Part shown: positions 48,467 to 60,515 of the stretch, in pieces
Layout: each line of letters begins with the position of its first letter
Numbering within the stretch: the first letter of the stretch is position 1
NCBI RefSeq assembly: GCF_001625215.2
Contig: NC_030387.2
Coordinates: 30,031,606 to 30,095,605, forward strand
Source: Daucus carota subsp. sativus
Taxonomy: Eukaryota; Streptophyta; Magnoliopsida; Apiales; Apiaceae
Direction: 5' to 3'
Length of the DNA stretch: 64,000 nt
Translations under genes and position numbers: made by a program
The notes under the pieces: model-generated
Told to the model about the DNA's origin: nothing
The model's input: the letters and a program-made list of their open reading frames with translations, nothing else
Databases searched by the model: none

Positions 48467-50264
48467 ACGATTTTAATCCTAATATCCACAGCAAACCGTG
48501 GAGTGCATGGCCTGGAAACTGGAAGTGGCAACGAAATAGAGTGGACAATAATTTTATGATGAAAAATTTGGAGCACTGTCTGACTAAAATTTATGAACCT
48601 CGAGTTGGGGAAAGGGACTCGCATTACACGTTTTCAGAAGATCTTCTCATTGTACGGTTGGTGAGGAAACGATGCCTGTTTTAGCAAGTTACTGTATATG
48701 ACAAAACTGCAACCCTAATTTTCAGCATCTACTCCTGTGTTTTTATGTTTAGCAGGCTACCAGCAGTAGCTATACGCCTGTCATTTCTTGTTGTTTTTGC
48801 TTCAACTCATACGCTATAGATATTTCGATATGACTAAAGATATATCTGTTGTTTTTTTTTCCTGTTAAACCGGTGTTCGTTCCGCTCACCTCGACTAATC
48901 TGGTTAGGCTACTAGCACACTCATACCACAACATGGTAGCCCACTTATTTCTGGAGTGTTACCTATGCGCACAGCACTCAAATTCTAGCAAGTTTGATTG
49001 ATGAAGATTTTACAAGTTTACAAACAACTTGAAAGTTCCGTTTCGGTGGCCGAGTGTATTTTATATTTTTTTAAAATTTCATCACAGTCCATGAGATTTT
49101 GAAATATTATACTTAAATTAGATTTTAAAACATGGTATTTAAATTTCGCAAAATCCATAAATTATTATTAATCCATTAAAATCTCAATTGAATACATTTT
49201 CATTAATTTAACGAGGTGCAATTCATAACAACAGAGGCGTGATATATTGATAGTAGTAGTTAAGTGTTGAGGTAATAATTTAAGTTTTTGCTCTGTCGTT
49301 GTAAGCACATTATAAAGAAGCTGTGATGTATTGGTCTGCTTTTGTAGTTGAGATATTGCTTTCAATGTGTGCAACACTTTGCCAGTTGCCATTCCTCTTG
49401 CATTTTTTTATCCTTCCCTCAATGACTTCATCTTTGAAATGTATTTGATGCCTTTCCCATTGCACATACAAAACATAACAGGACAAATTAATTTCAAATT
49501 ATACACCCTTCATTGTTGATTGACTTAAAAAAAACTCATAAATTCTGACAACCTAAAACATATCAGGTACTCAAAAGTCGCATGGATCATGAGATTATCG
49601 ATGAATGAAAATGAGATTCTAAAATATCGTCTTATTGAAATCTCTTTAACCCGGATTATTGAAATCTCTTTAACCCGGGTTGGAATCTCGTAATCGAAAT
49701 TACATCTTAATTGTTTGTGGTTGCAGAGTACAAGACTACACATAAGACCAAAGTGTGAAGGGGTTAAGGTCAGTTATAGTTTTATTGAATAACCAAAAAG
49801 AAAATAATTTCAACACTACTATATAAATTACAATGTAATCGTATCTAATCCTTTTAACATTAGTTTGCGGACACTTATGACTAATTACATTCTTCTGTTT
49901 GTTTTTATCTTAGGGAGGCCTCTTTCAACCTCAGAGACAAGAAGAAAAAACATAGATTGGCATGAAAAATGCAAATCTGATTGGGTAGACACAAGATCTC
50001 CCGAAACATATACAACCAAATTAATGAACTTATCATAATAATGCATCATGTCATCTTATTAACAACTATCTGCATTGGCCAGTACTACATGATATGGTAG
50101 CTTGGACTTTCAAGCCATTTTCAATTTTAAGTTCAGATTTTATTTCTTATATCGAAGATGCTGAAGGCACTAAACGCCCTTCATTCATCTAAAATTTACC
50201 AATTTATTGTTTATACTTTATAAACTATCATGTCATTAACGTCTTGTTAGTTGAGAAGAATTCT
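48467..50264. other. Intergenic DNA
   Basis: No gene recognised. A 24-base unit (ATTGAAATCTCTTTAACCCG) occurs twice in tandem at about 49625-49675. A 74-codon minus-strand frame at 49168-49392 has no known domain. Confidence 0.45.
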
Positions 50265-50319
50265 GGTACACCATTTAGAACGTCCCACTTGTCGAGAAAA
50301 AATTTGGTACACCATTTAA

Positions 50320-50569
50320 AGGGGTGGCAGTTTCGGGTAACGGGTCGTGTTCGTGTCAGCAATCGGGTCGATTTCGGGTCAATCTAAAATCACTTAAAAT
50401 TAAATAAAACTGAAAATTGAAGTTATTAGAAATGAAATTCTAATTTCGGGTCATGTCGGGTCCATTTCGTGTCAAACGGGTGATTTTCAGGTCACTTTCG
50501 AGTTTTGTCTCAGTAAGTCGGGTTGCGGGTTTGGGTCGGGTTCGGGTCGGGTCTGATATTGCCAGCTCT
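50320..50569. mobile_element. GGGTC-rich MITE with nearby empty-site duplicate
   Basis: The left end AGGGGTGGCAGTTTCGGGTA is mirrored by GATATTGCCAGCTCT on the right. The arms are filled with CGGGTCG/GGGTTCGGGT motifs. The target sequence GGTACACCATTTAGAACGTC exists uninterrupted 40 bases upstream (50265-50284); here GGTACACCATTTA and TAGAACGTC lie on either side of the element. The duplication is short, about 3 bases by this comparison, so hAT versus PIF is open. Confidence 0.75.
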
Positions 50570-51220
50570 TAGAACGTCTCGCGTTACTCTTTTACACAGT
50601 GTTTTGATGCTTCCTATAAAATAAGTTACACATATGTGGCTTAGCAAAAACCTAGCAGTCTCATTATTATAAACTGCGTTCTTATCAAATTCTGAATCAC
50701 ACACTGTATGAACAAGATTTGGTGTTTCTATGGCTGGATTCTCAGGACCCTTTTCAATACAAATTTTATGTTCTCAAAAAGTAGGCATGATAAATTTCAT
50801 GTGAGATTTCCCAAAATGATTTAATTTTGTGTAGGAGAAAAAAGTAAAAAGAAGATGTCACTTTAGTTAGGTAATGAAATATTATTGGACATGAATGATG
50901 ACTTCTACAAACAAAAGAAAATGGACCCAAGAAAATAAAAGGTCTTCAAATATTTAAAGACAATGAAAGAAGAAAGTAAAGAAGTGTGAAGTGTTTGCCC
51001 CATTTGGGCAGTTCGACATCATGCTTTATGTTTGGCCAAACTATACTTGGCTAACACATGAAAATGGTGAAAGAACCAAGATACTATAAACAAGAGCGAG
51101 ATTGTGAAGTAGCAAATCAGAAAATAGTAACAGCAAGCATTTCTATTTTGCTGCCTTTCAGTACTGAGAACAATTCAAATAGTGTAACAAACATATAATG
51201 TAAAATTTTAGAATTTTGCT
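50570..51220. other. Intergenic DNA
   Basis: No gene or bounded repeat recognised. Confidence 0.45.
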
Positions 51221-51367
51221 GAGCTGTTTTTTTATTTCCAAAGCAAAAAAAGATTGAAAAGACAAAACATACCCTCTGGATGCACATTAATAGCCCCACG
51301 AAAGAATCAATATGAGGGTAATTTTGTACTTTCATAGATTTTTGCTTTGGAAATAAGAAAACAGCTC
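51221..51367. mobile_element. Short inverted-repeat element (MITE-like), 147 bp
   Basis: GAGCTGTTTTTTTATTTCCA at the left and TGGAAATAAGAAAACAGCTC at the right pair with one mismatch, and the pairing extends through AAGCAAAAA. Family unassigned; no clear target duplication. Confidence 0.6.
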
Positions 51368-51395
51368 TGGAAATAATATTTTTCTTAAAATTTTA

Positions 51396-51645
51396 CTCCC
51401 TCTGTCCCATTTAATTGTATACGTTTCTTTTCAACTGCTCGACACGCATTTCAATGCTCTTATAAAATATAGTTCCGTAACGTATTTTTGAGATTTTTTT
51501 TTCTGAATAAAAATATAACATCCAAACTTTAATTCAGAAAAAGAAAATTTTAAAAATAAATTACACAACTACACTTTACAGGAGCATTAAAGTCCGTGCC
51601 GCGTCCCCGTCCCCCAATGTATACAATTCAGGGGGACGGAGGGAG
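51396..51645. mobile_element. Stowaway MITE, third family
   Basis: CTCCCTCTGTCCCATTTAAT at the left, mirrored by GGGGGACGGAGGGAG at the right, TA on both sides (51394-51395, 51646-51647). An inner TGTATAC block occurs in both arms. Confidence 0.85.
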
Positions 51646-51779
51646 TAGAATTTTACCGAGTAATTTATTATCCGTGGAATATATTTGTACTTAGCGCTTA
51701 AAAATGAGAAAACAAGGAAAGACAGTAATAAATGTACAAGATGTTGATGAGTAAGACAGCACTTTGGACAATCTAATCT

Positions 51780-52157
51780 GATTTTTTGTACAAAATCCCA
51801 ATGTTATATTTCTTGTCCCTTTTTAATCCCCATTCTGTGTTCCTTTATAAACACTTCATATTCACCTCTTTATTGCGTTCCTACTATGTAAAAGCCTTGC
51901 CCTTTTCTTTGTTCCAAGGCCTGTCACTTTTGTTCATATCGAAACAACAAAAGTTAAAGAAACAAGAAAAGACAAAAAACCTCCTTCTCATTCCCATTCT
52001 TAGATGTGTATCTGCTAAATCTTTACATACACATTTCATATATTACTCTTATTTATTGTCTGCATTCTTGAAAATATCGATTTTAAGCTTAATGTGTTGA
52101 TGTTTCTGGGAAATCAAGGAATACCCAATAGTCAGTAACATCTCTGTATGCAGAAAG
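51780..52157 (+). promoter_or_regulatory. Promoter/5' UTR exon of the HWS-like gene
   Basis: A pyrimidine-rich stretch ends in CAGAAAG and a GTACAA donor. The start is a guess; the exon end is supported by the matching acceptor at 53237. Confidence 0.45.
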
Positions 52158-53237
52158 GTACAATCTTGATTTGTTTAGTGCTCTTTGAAAAGGGTTTTGA
52201 TTTTAATTTCTATGTGTTTGATTTTTTGCAATTTTTATTTTTTGATGTTTCATAGGTGCTTGCAGAGGGGTTTCACTAGCACTCTCTTGTGATCTTGTAT
52301 GTTAGTCTTACATCTATATTTTAGCAACTTAATTAGGCCAGTGCTTGTTCTTGTGAAAATACATTGAATATGTTTGTCACAATATAAATAATCAAGCGGT
52401 ATGAATTTGGAATAAAATTCTTAATTTTTTGTTAGTGACTTTTATGTTTTGTCCCTGATTAGTTGTTTATTGATGCAGAACCAGTGGTTGCTTATTTTTT
52501 CATTGTTCTAAAGTTCTTCAGTGTGATTTGTATTCTATGAACTGATTATTGTAATGCCGGGATTTTGGTTGCCCTCTTAATATCCTTAGTTTAACCAAGT
52601 TTTAAGTGTATTGCGCAACAACTTATTCATATTAAATGTGTGTTGGTATGAGGTGAATCCGACAGTACCGACTCTATAGCTCTATATATTTGCACATTTG
52701 CGACTTGCGTGGATGTGTATACATATGTAAGTAGATTCTTAAGTATCTGGGGAGTGGGGAAGTGAGGATGGAAAGCCATGACCTTTGGTCATTATAGGGA
52801 GGGGACAGGATTCAACAGATGCTCGTAGATGATATTTATATACATATTCAGAAGTAATGTCTTCTTAAATTTAAGCTTCTAGGGACAAACAGGGCCGTGG
52901 TTTTCTTTCTTCTACGTAGTTTTAAATTTCTTGTAATATGTAGAATAATAAATGATGTTAGGCTCATTATCTAATTAGTGACTCCCTCTGACCTAGGGCA
53001 TTATGTATGTAGTTTCCAAGTTGAACACATCTTTAGTTGCCCAAAGTCCTGATATTAGTTCAAACATAATTTTGTTCCAAGAGACACAGTTGGATTTGTA
53101 ATCCCTAGATCTTATTTCTCCTTCATGATATAGTTTAACTTATGTTAAGACATTAATAAATTCTTTCTTTCTTGAGGTTATGGTAGGTACATTTTTAAGG
53201 TATGTTTATTGATTATCGTTTTATTATTTTCATTCAG
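52158..53237 (+). other. Probable 5' UTR intron of the HWS-like gene
   Basis: An intron of about 1.08 kb ending TTTCATTCAG, 21 bases before the ATG. Inferred from splice sites; AT-rich and non-coding. Confidence 0.5.
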
Positions 53238-53258
53238 GTTTTCTTGAATCCCTTCATT

Positions 53259-54476
53259 ATGGAAAGGGAAACATCATGGGAGAGTCATTCTCTTGAGAAC
53301 ATCGTAGGAGGCATTGGCGGGTTTAATTCGTTTTTAGAGCTTGGTAATGAGAGAGATAAAGGAAATACAAAAGTGTCAGTGGATTTAATATTGCCAGATG
53401 ACTTGTTAGAACTCATTCTAGCTTATCTTCCCATTGCAAGCATCTTTAGGGTGGGCTGTGTGTGCAAAAGATGGAACGAAATTGTTAGTTCAAAGAGGTT
53501 TCTATGGAATTTCAAGCATTCTTTACCAAAAAAACCTTGGTATTTTATGTTTACGAACTCTGATGAGCCTACAGGTTATGCCTTCGACCCCCTTTTCCGG
53601 AAGTGGTATAGCATAGAACTACCCTACATTGAGACATCTAATTGGTTTATTGCTTCTTCATGTGGGTTAGTTTGCTTCATGAATAATGATAGTAGAAGTG
53701 AGCTTTATGTCTGCAACCCAATTACTAGATACTGCCGGAGGCTTGACGAGCTTCCAGTTCTAAAATTTTCTGATTACAGCGCAATGGCAATCTCAGTTGA
53801 AAAGGCATCTCGTTGTTACAATGTAACAGTTGTGAAATCTAAACAAGTTCCAGGAAACTTTTACCAGTGGGAACTATCTATTCACATCTATGAATCTGAA
53901 ACAAAGACATGGGCTACCCCTTTGGCAGAGGTTTTAACTGGTTGGAGAGGTTGTGGTGATAGTGTGATCTGTAATGGGGTCTTGTTCTTCCTGATATGCT
54001 CGACCGGAGGTGGCATGCCAGAGAACCGTCATGGACTAGTAACTTATAACTTATCTGGGAGGTTGTCACATGACCCATTAATGAGGGGATTTGTCCCAAT
54101 GCCATGTCCTCTTACCTGTGCCCGTCTGATGAATTTGAAGGAGAAGTTGGTAATGGTGGGAGGGATAGGGAAACAAGATCGGCAGGGTATAATCAAGGGC
54201 ATTGGTATTTGGCTTCTGAATGGAAAGGTTTGGCAAGAGATTTCCCGAATGCCCCACAAGTATTTTCAAGGGTTTGGAGAGTTTGATGATGTTTTTGCTA
54301 GCAGTGGTACAGGTGACCTCATATACATTCAGAGCTACGGAGCTCCTGCTCTCCTTGTCTTCGACTTTAACCAGAAGCAATGGAAGTGGTCTCAGAAATG
54401 TCCAGTTACAAAGAGGTTCCCCCTCCAGCTCTTTACTGGATTTAGCTTTGAGCCTAGGCTTGAAACGGAGCCGTAA
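53259..54476 (+). CDS. HWS: F-box/kelch protein, HAWAIIAN SKIRT (HWS) orthologue
   Basis: Substrate receptor of an SCF E3 ubiquitin ligase; Arabidopsis HWS (At3g61590) controls organ size, floral organ fusion/shedding and microRNA levels. Single coding exon, 405 residues. The F-box is at about 44-84 (LPDDLLELILAYLPIASIFR, then VCKRWNEIVSSKRF). The C-terminal half is a kelch-like beta-propeller with KPWYFMFTNSDEPTGYAFDP, ETSNWFIASSCGLVCFMNND, SKQVPGNFYQWELSIHIYES and LTGWRGCGDSVICNGVLFF, closely matching HWS as I recall it. The ATG at 53259 is the first after the UTR intron acceptor. The window shows no sign of a microRNA site. Next to a POB1 gene, as in Arabidopsis. No breaks. Confidence 0.96.
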   Translation: MERETSWESHSLENIVGGIGGFNSFLELGNERDKGNTKVSVDLILPDDLLELILAYLPIASIFRVGCVCKRWNEIVSSKRFLWNFKHSLPKKPWYFMFTNSDEPTGYAFDPLFRKWYSIELPYIETSNWFIASSCGLVCFMNNDSRSELYVCNPITRYCRRLDELPVLKFSDYSAMAISVEKASRCYNVTVVKSKQVPGNFYQWELSIHIYESETKTWATPLAEVLTGWRGCGDSVICNGVLFFLICSTGGGMPENRHGLVTYNLSGRLSHDPLMRGFVPMPCPLTCARLMNLKEKLVMVGGIGKQDRQGIIKGIGIWLLNGKVWQEISRMPHKYFQGFGEFDDVFASSGTGDLIYIQSYGAPALLVFDFNQKQWKWSQKCPVTKRFPLQLFTGFSFEPRLETEP

Positions 54477-55037
54477 TTCCCATCACCATTGTCAAGTGGT
54501 GTCATGGGCAAGCTTATTCAGAATCTTATTCATTGGCCTACCCCTTTTTTAATCCCTGTTGCAGTTTTGCTTTGGCCATTACTCTATAAATTGTTTTAAG
54601 GAATCACATATAATGTGTTCTCCCATATGAGGCTGCTCATTTACAGGAAATGGGATATTATTTTTTTACGATTATATATGGCAAAATTCTCACAGCTATT
54701 GGCAATATAATAGACTGAATTGAGTATCAAATTATGTATTCACATTGAATTTTTGCTTCCTACTCTATGGCCTACTGTATTACTCCATTTCCTTGCTGCT
54801 GTTAAGTTATGTAGTCTATGGACTGAGCCATATGGCTTTTGCTGCTGTTAAGTTATGTGTCTTTGCCTTTCAGAGAAGCTTGCTCATTTCCAGATGATGC
54901 TTGCATTTGTTATCGGTTATATGCAACTGTTTGTCACTCATTTTCAACGTCAATTTTTCTCGTAAATTTCAAGCAAATTAAGAGATCTTAACTGTAATAC
55001 TTGTTTTTATAAATTTTCTAAACCATTAGTAATAGAT
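54477..55037. other. HWS 3' UTR and intergenic DNA
   Basis: No gene. TTTTGCTGCTGTTAAGTTATGT occurs as a near-exact short duplication (about 54795 and 54840). Confidence 0.45.
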
Positions 55038-55150
55038 TGAGCATGATTGATAGCCCAAGAGGTGGGTTTATCCTCTGTTGTCCCGGACATCCGGATATAA
55101 GACCAACTGTTTCATGCTGACGTAGAGCGATTCATAAGTTTTTCTACTGT
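55038..55150 (+). mobile_element. Degraded SINE relative
   Basis: GAGCATGATTG..TAGCCCAAGAGGTGGG and TTTATCCTCTGTTG correspond to the SINE at 9369-9497; the B-box region has diverged and no A tail or target duplication is clear. Confidence 0.55.
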
Positions 55151-55173
55151 CTAGGGCTCTAGGCTCTAGCTAA

Positions 55174-55486
55174 GAGCATCATCCAACAATGTCCTAGTGA
55201 TGCTTTATATCACTAGGACAACCTCCTCAAGCCTTATTTTTGGGCACCTCTCTCATTGCCTTATTCTATATTTTATTATAAATTCTCATCAACACTCTCT
55301 TTCTCTTTCTACTTTTATATTATACTTTAATGATGAATGAGAGTCTTTAATAATATAATATTAGACATATTGTGAGAATAAGGCACATTGTTGGAGTTCA
55401 AGTTAGTTTAGTATGTCCTAAATCACTAGGACATGATATTTTATATTATATTTGGGGCTTGAAGTAGGACACTCTTGGACTTGCTC
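55174..55486. mobile_element. Tourist-like (PIF/Harbinger) MITE
   Basis: Ends GAGCATCATCCAACAATGTC and ACACTCTTGGACTTGCTC in inverted order, flanked by TAA (55171-55173, 55487-55489). Inner AGTGATGC/TCACTAGGACA motifs repeat in both arms. Confidence 0.83.
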
Positions 55487-55697
55487 TAACTAGCTAACTG
55501 CTTTTATATTTAATCAAGTCTTCATAAATAAATTTTTTATATAATATTTAAGTAATCACAGTATCAGTTTCATATTATTATTATTATTATTTTAATAAAT
55601 AAATAAATTGTCCGTGTAATTATCTTGGGTTTAAAAATAAATTATTTGTGTAATTCTACAAAACATATATCGAGAAAATAACTCGAAGTGTTGAAGG

Positions 55698-58600
55698 ATG
55701 GCGGGTGGATCAGCAACATTTAGGTGGATCCTGCAAATGCACAAAGACGTCCCAAAAGCAGCTAAATTCTACTCTGAAGGTTTGGATTTCACCATAAATG
55801 TGTGCACTCTCCGTTGGGCTGAGCTCCAATCTGGGCCCCTCAAGCTAGCTCTCCTTCATTCCCCAAGGTCAGCACACAATGCCCACTCACTGTTTGTTCA
55901 ATTGCCTCACCGTAAATTACTTTCGTGCGCTTCTGTTTTATCCAATAATCAATAATTACCGTGTGGGTGTATCAGTATATATATGGCATTCACTTGGTAC
56001 TCCCTCCGTTCCTAAATAATAGTCGCTTTGACTTTTTGCACGTATTTTAAGGTGTAAAAAAAACATACTTCTACATATTATTTTTGAAATTTTCTTTTTC
56101 TGAATAAAAGTTTAACATCTCTATTTTTATTCAGAAAAAGAAAATTTTAAAAATAATATGTAGAAGTATGTTTTTTTTACACCTTAAAATACGTGCAAAA
56201 AGTCAAAGCGACTATTATTTAGGAACGGAGGGAGTAATTTTTAACTGCTGATTATATTGTTACAGTTTTAGTCTGTGCGTCGAGGTGTTTGTGATTTCTT
56301 TTTGTTAGGTCCGATTCTCATCTTTCGTGTTTCTCATTTTAGTGTGGTTTGGTGAATTCTAGGAGTAGGATACTTGCATAACTTATTGATTTTTTAGTTC
56401 TGTTATGTAATTCCTTTTCATTTCCGAGGTTGCTGATTTTATCCAAGTTCTAAATTATTAATTTTACATGAGTTAAGGTAGTCAAGTAGTCATTGAATGC
56501 CGGTGAATCTGTGAACTGGGGATTAAGTTGTTTTATTAGCTACTGGCTATATTCTTTGGACTCGAGTACAGAGGATATGATTGTCAAACTTGAAAATTTC
56601 AGGATATTTGAAACATGGGTACCTGTCCTATGTATGGACACGACAGAGGACGGACACAGCCTATGTTACTCCCTACTCTTTAGTTTAGGTAGTTGGACCC
56701 GTGCGAGACACTTGGACACAACGCTTATTCTGTATCGGATTATTTGACTGAAATGTGGACACTTTGACCAACTTACTTATGAGCTGAATTTTTAATGTAA
56801 ACCCAAAAATAGAGAAGCATGAAACAAGCAGAGAAGATCCCTAATTTGCAAAGTTCTTTACAATAATCTATTTTTATTGCTAGTTTTTGTTAAGGTATCT
56901 ATGTATTATTCTTCTTTATTAATATAATAGGATGTGTCTCCGTATCAATGTCCAAGAATAGGATAGGGTCCTCGTGTACCAAATTATCATAGTTTTCGAG
57001 TCCGACACTGAGATATGCCTCGTGTCCGCCACTTCGCACCCAAGTCAGAGTAACATAGGAGACGACATAATCTACTAATGAGTAAGATTATTACATGATA
57101 CTTAGGATCAAAATTAACAATACAACTCACATTTGAAATGATTTTGTAATTTTTATCAGAAACTCTGTCTCATTTGAAAGTGTGCCCATTTGAAACCTTA
57201 AACCATGTGAAAGTGATCTCGCTAGCGTAAATTGTATTTAAGCAACAGGAGAAAACTTTCAGGGTCCTCTATGGTGTCCTGAGCCATTTCTGTCAGTGCT
57301 GCACCTTTTATATTATTTTATTAACTTTATTAGTCGGAGCAAAGTTAAGTACATGTATAAACGGGTCCCAGTTAAATGGAAGATCTTCTTCCCGCTGGAG
57401 TGAATGAATCACTTGCAACTTTTTGCTTATTCGGCATGATTGTGGGTCTAGGTAAATGAGGAAACGTCCCCATATATTTTAGACGCTCCTAGGAAAGCCT
57501 GCTTGCTTGGTAATCATTTCCTGACAAGTGTTTTTACTGTTTTTTGCAGTGCCTGCCTAGTCATTAATGTCTATAATACAGATGTATCTGCAACGAGGAA
57601 ATGGTTAAATTCGAATAAAGACAATACCTTACACTTTGCAGATAGAAGGGTCGGAAAATCAAAAGGGTTTGGGGGGGGATACTGTTGTGTCTAAAGGCCT
57701 GATTTCAAAACAATTTAATAGTATCATGTCTGAGCAGCATACTCAAGATTAATCATGTTAATAATGATCAAGAGTGAAAGTTTAATACGATAATATCTCT
57801 GGCACAAAATCAGTGGCGATTATCGTGTCCTGCACATGAAAGGAAACCTGAACTTATAGAAACAATATCGCAAATCAATGATAATAAAACATATACAAAC
57901 ACCCTATCTGTAGGCTGAGTGAACAAAAATCTTAAACCTAATTGGGTGAAAAAGCTGTTAAACAAATATTTTAAAACATAATAACAAATTTATACAAACA
58001 CCCTATCTGTAGGCTGAGTAAATGAATATCTTAAACCTAATTGGGTAATAAAGCTGTTAAAACAAATAACTTTTTTTCTGTCAGAGTTAAACAAATATTT
58101 TAAATAAACCAAAAATGACAGAAATCTTTTGCAGCAAATAAGTCCTAGTATCTATATTCCCTTGCACGATAGGAAAGTTGTTCAACTAATGAGAGCCCGC
58201 ATTAAAGATGCAAAACTATGCATTCATACAGAATATATTGCTCAGTGCTACCAAGTTTGTTGGTATGCCTTATACTTGTAAATACTTCTTGTAGATGCGT
58301 TTATGGGAAATTATGCAGGGATCTAAAATGTAAAAGTTCTCTTTATCAGGGTTTACACTTCGTCCTGGCATTTCCACGCTTTTCTTAAGGAACTAAGATT
58401 TTTGTTCTATAACCATCTTAATTTTCCTGAAGTACTCCCTCCTGTCCATTTTATAAGGCGCTTGACTCTTTTTACTCATCTTCACTAGCTTTGACTATAT
58501 AGTTAAAATTGATATTTTTTCAATTTTTTTTTTTTTTGAATAAATATATTCATATTCATTTCTATTAAAAAAAAAAAGTTTCAAAAATATCAATTTTAGC

Positions 58601-59660
58601 TATAGAGTCAAGTCTCTTGGAAGTACGTGAAAAAAAAGTCAGGCGGCTTATATAATGGACCAGAGGGAGTAGGTTATGCACAAGTTTTCCAATCTCGAGA
58701 AGATGAACAGGATAATTGCTCGCTGGGAAATTCATGTAATAGCTTCCTTGAAATTTCTCAATATGAGGGAGCTTCTCTTTATCTTCTAACTTGTGTCACT
58801 GACAACATTGTGACACTCAACTGCATCGTTCACTGTTGTTGCACTTCACTATCTATTTTTTCTTCTCCTGCATCAACTCTTAGGTTTCGCTTGAATGCTT
58901 GAACTCCGGGTTTTTATTTTTGTGTCAAAGCTATTCTTTTTCGCCTTGGTTTTGATTAAGGGATTCTTCAATCCCTGCGTTGGAATAGTAGAAAAAAGGG
59001 TAAGAAAACGGATTTATTATTGCAGTCTCCAACAACAAAAACCTACTCTTGTTACTCAAGTTGAATCCTACTGTGAATGGAATGATTAAGATTCAATTGC
59101 TTACATAGCAAGCTTTATAATATATCCTGATTGAGCTCTAGATAAGCAGTTCTTTTGTTCCACAGTAAGGGCTTCTCCTGCTTGTGCACACCCTGAATTT
59201 ATTTAAATTATAAGAGAGCTATATTAATAGCATGTACTTCTCATCTGTGACTATCATGTACAGCTACTGATTAACCTCCCAACCCTACTTTTACAGAGAT
59301 AAGGTCATCGAGAACGAATATTCATCACTTCTATCCTTCACGGTCCCTGACATCAATAATTCAGTAACAAAACTAATGGCTTTAGGTGCTGAGCTAGATG
59401 GTCCCATCAAATATGAGATTTACGGAAAGGTACTTGTGGTGCATATGTTCTATGAAACTTTTTGCATAAAAATCTTCTATTTTCTTATCAAATCCCGTTA
59501 TTGCTCCCCTCCTTTCTTCTTCTGTTCTCTTTTGCTGATTTTTTTCTATGCTCTTAGAACAAGAAACTCTAGCGTGGAGGAAATTATATATTCTCGATTG
59601 CAGGTTGCAGCTGTGCGCTGTATTGATGGACACATGGTGGGTCTTTACGAGCCTGTTTGA
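55698..59660 (+). CDS. Small glyoxalase/VOC-fold protein
   Basis: A one-domain member of the glyoxalase/bleomycin-resistance/dioxygenase (VOC) fold. Three exons join in frame: 55698-55867, 59297-59429, 59604-59660; 119 residues. Exon 1 gives MAGGSATFRWILQMHKDVPK, then AAKFYSEGLDFTINVCTLRW and AELQSGPLKLALLHSP. Exon 2 gives YSSLLSFTVPDINNSVTKLM and ALGAELDGPIKYEIYGK. Exon 3 gives VAAVRCIDGHMVGLYEPV and stops. Each half is a beta-alpha-beta-beta-beta unit of the VOC fold. His14 and the final Glu116 are where metal ligands usually sit, but metal binding and substrate are unknown, so it should not be called lactoylglutathione lyase without proof. Intron 1 is 3.43 kb and holds at least three MITEs; no retained internal exon was recognised. 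Confidence 0.88.
56000..56234. mobile_element. Stowaway MITE in VOC gene intron 1
   Basis: CTCCCTCCGTTCCTAAATAA mirrored by TTATTTAGGAACGGAGGGAG, TA on both sides (55998-55999, 56235-56236). The arms are almost perfect complements over more than 100 bases. Same family as 4604-4837; cleaner arms suggest a more recent insertion. Confidence 0.93.
56660..57059. mobile_element. Inverted-repeat element with CCTATGTTACTC ends
   Basis: CCTATGTTACTC at the left and GAGTAACATAGG at the right are exact complements; inside, GGACACGG/GTGTCCG-type motifs and TCGGA repeat in opposite orientation. About 400 bp, in the VOC gene intron 1. Family not assigned. Confidence 0.65.
58435..58669. mobile_element. Stowaway MITE, fourth family, in VOC gene intron 1
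   Basis: CTCCCTCCTGTCCATTTTAT mirrored by ATAATGGACCAGAGGGAG; TA at 58433-58434 and 58670-58671. Inner arms pair (AGGCGCTTGACTCTTTTT with AAAAAAAGTCAGGCGGCT). Confidence 0.87.
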
Positions 59661-60515
59661 AAGTAAGCAAAAGGTAAAAGTTTACGCTTCTGCTAACATA
59701 GGACTTTTTGTAGGGAGTGAAATAAAGTCCATGCATTCTTGGTTTCCCATTGTTCCTTGCAACTTTAGTTTTACCACGTTGAACTTATATTTTCAGGGAC
59801 CACAAACCAGGAAGCTACAAGGTAGTAATTGAAAAACAACAGTGCATATTCCCATAAAGTAAATAGCAGCTGCAAGCTGCAAGTTGAAAGCCTGTGTTGT
59901 AATGATCCTCCAGTCACCTGCGGTAATTCTGTTGTGCAGTTGCACGGAAGTGATTGATTCATTTAAACTTGAACATCTTAAGATGCAGCTGCTGATATAT
60001 ATGATTTCATAAGTTGTTTTCACAAACTGAGCCTTACCCACCAAATCACTGTTATTGAAGTTTTGTTGCTAATTATGAACATGTTCATCGGCTAAATGTA
60101 CTAGTTTTATGTCAGGTCCACCAATATTGTAGAATAACAATTACTTGATGAATGAGAACAAGTTGCAGCTAAGATAGGTTCATATGACCGACACCTTTAA
60201 TTCCGATAAGGAAGCATCAGTATTAAACAATTAGTACTCGAGTAAAATAAACACTAAATATCGGATTCAGAATTATATGCCAAGTCCCATCTAGAAACTA
60301 AATTGCAAATACTGAGAATACAAATTTGTTTGAATAGCCGAAATTAGAGTGAAGGATCACAAGCAAGTTACAATGGACCAACCAAACAAAAGAACCATTA
60401 GGCCGTATCTGAACAGAAAGAGGAGCCAGCTGAAGTCCGAATAAGAGCTACTATACTCTGTTAGAGAAAAAAACCACCTTGTCTCAAGTCTACTAAAATT
60501 CAAAATTATAATGTA
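59661..60515. other. VOC gene 3' UTR and intergenic DNA
   Basis: No gene or bounded repeat recognised. Confidence 0.45.

Noticed and set aside
49168-49392. A 74-codon minus-strand frame starting MATGKVLHTL
   Set aside because: It looks protein-like at first, but no family is recognised and nothing around supports transcription; left unannotated.
57503-57694. An alternative coding exon in the VOC gene intron 1
   Set aside because: An acceptor-like TTTTTTGCAG precedes it, but the frame has no VOC similarity, and exon 1 joins exon 2 at 59297 exactly in frame.
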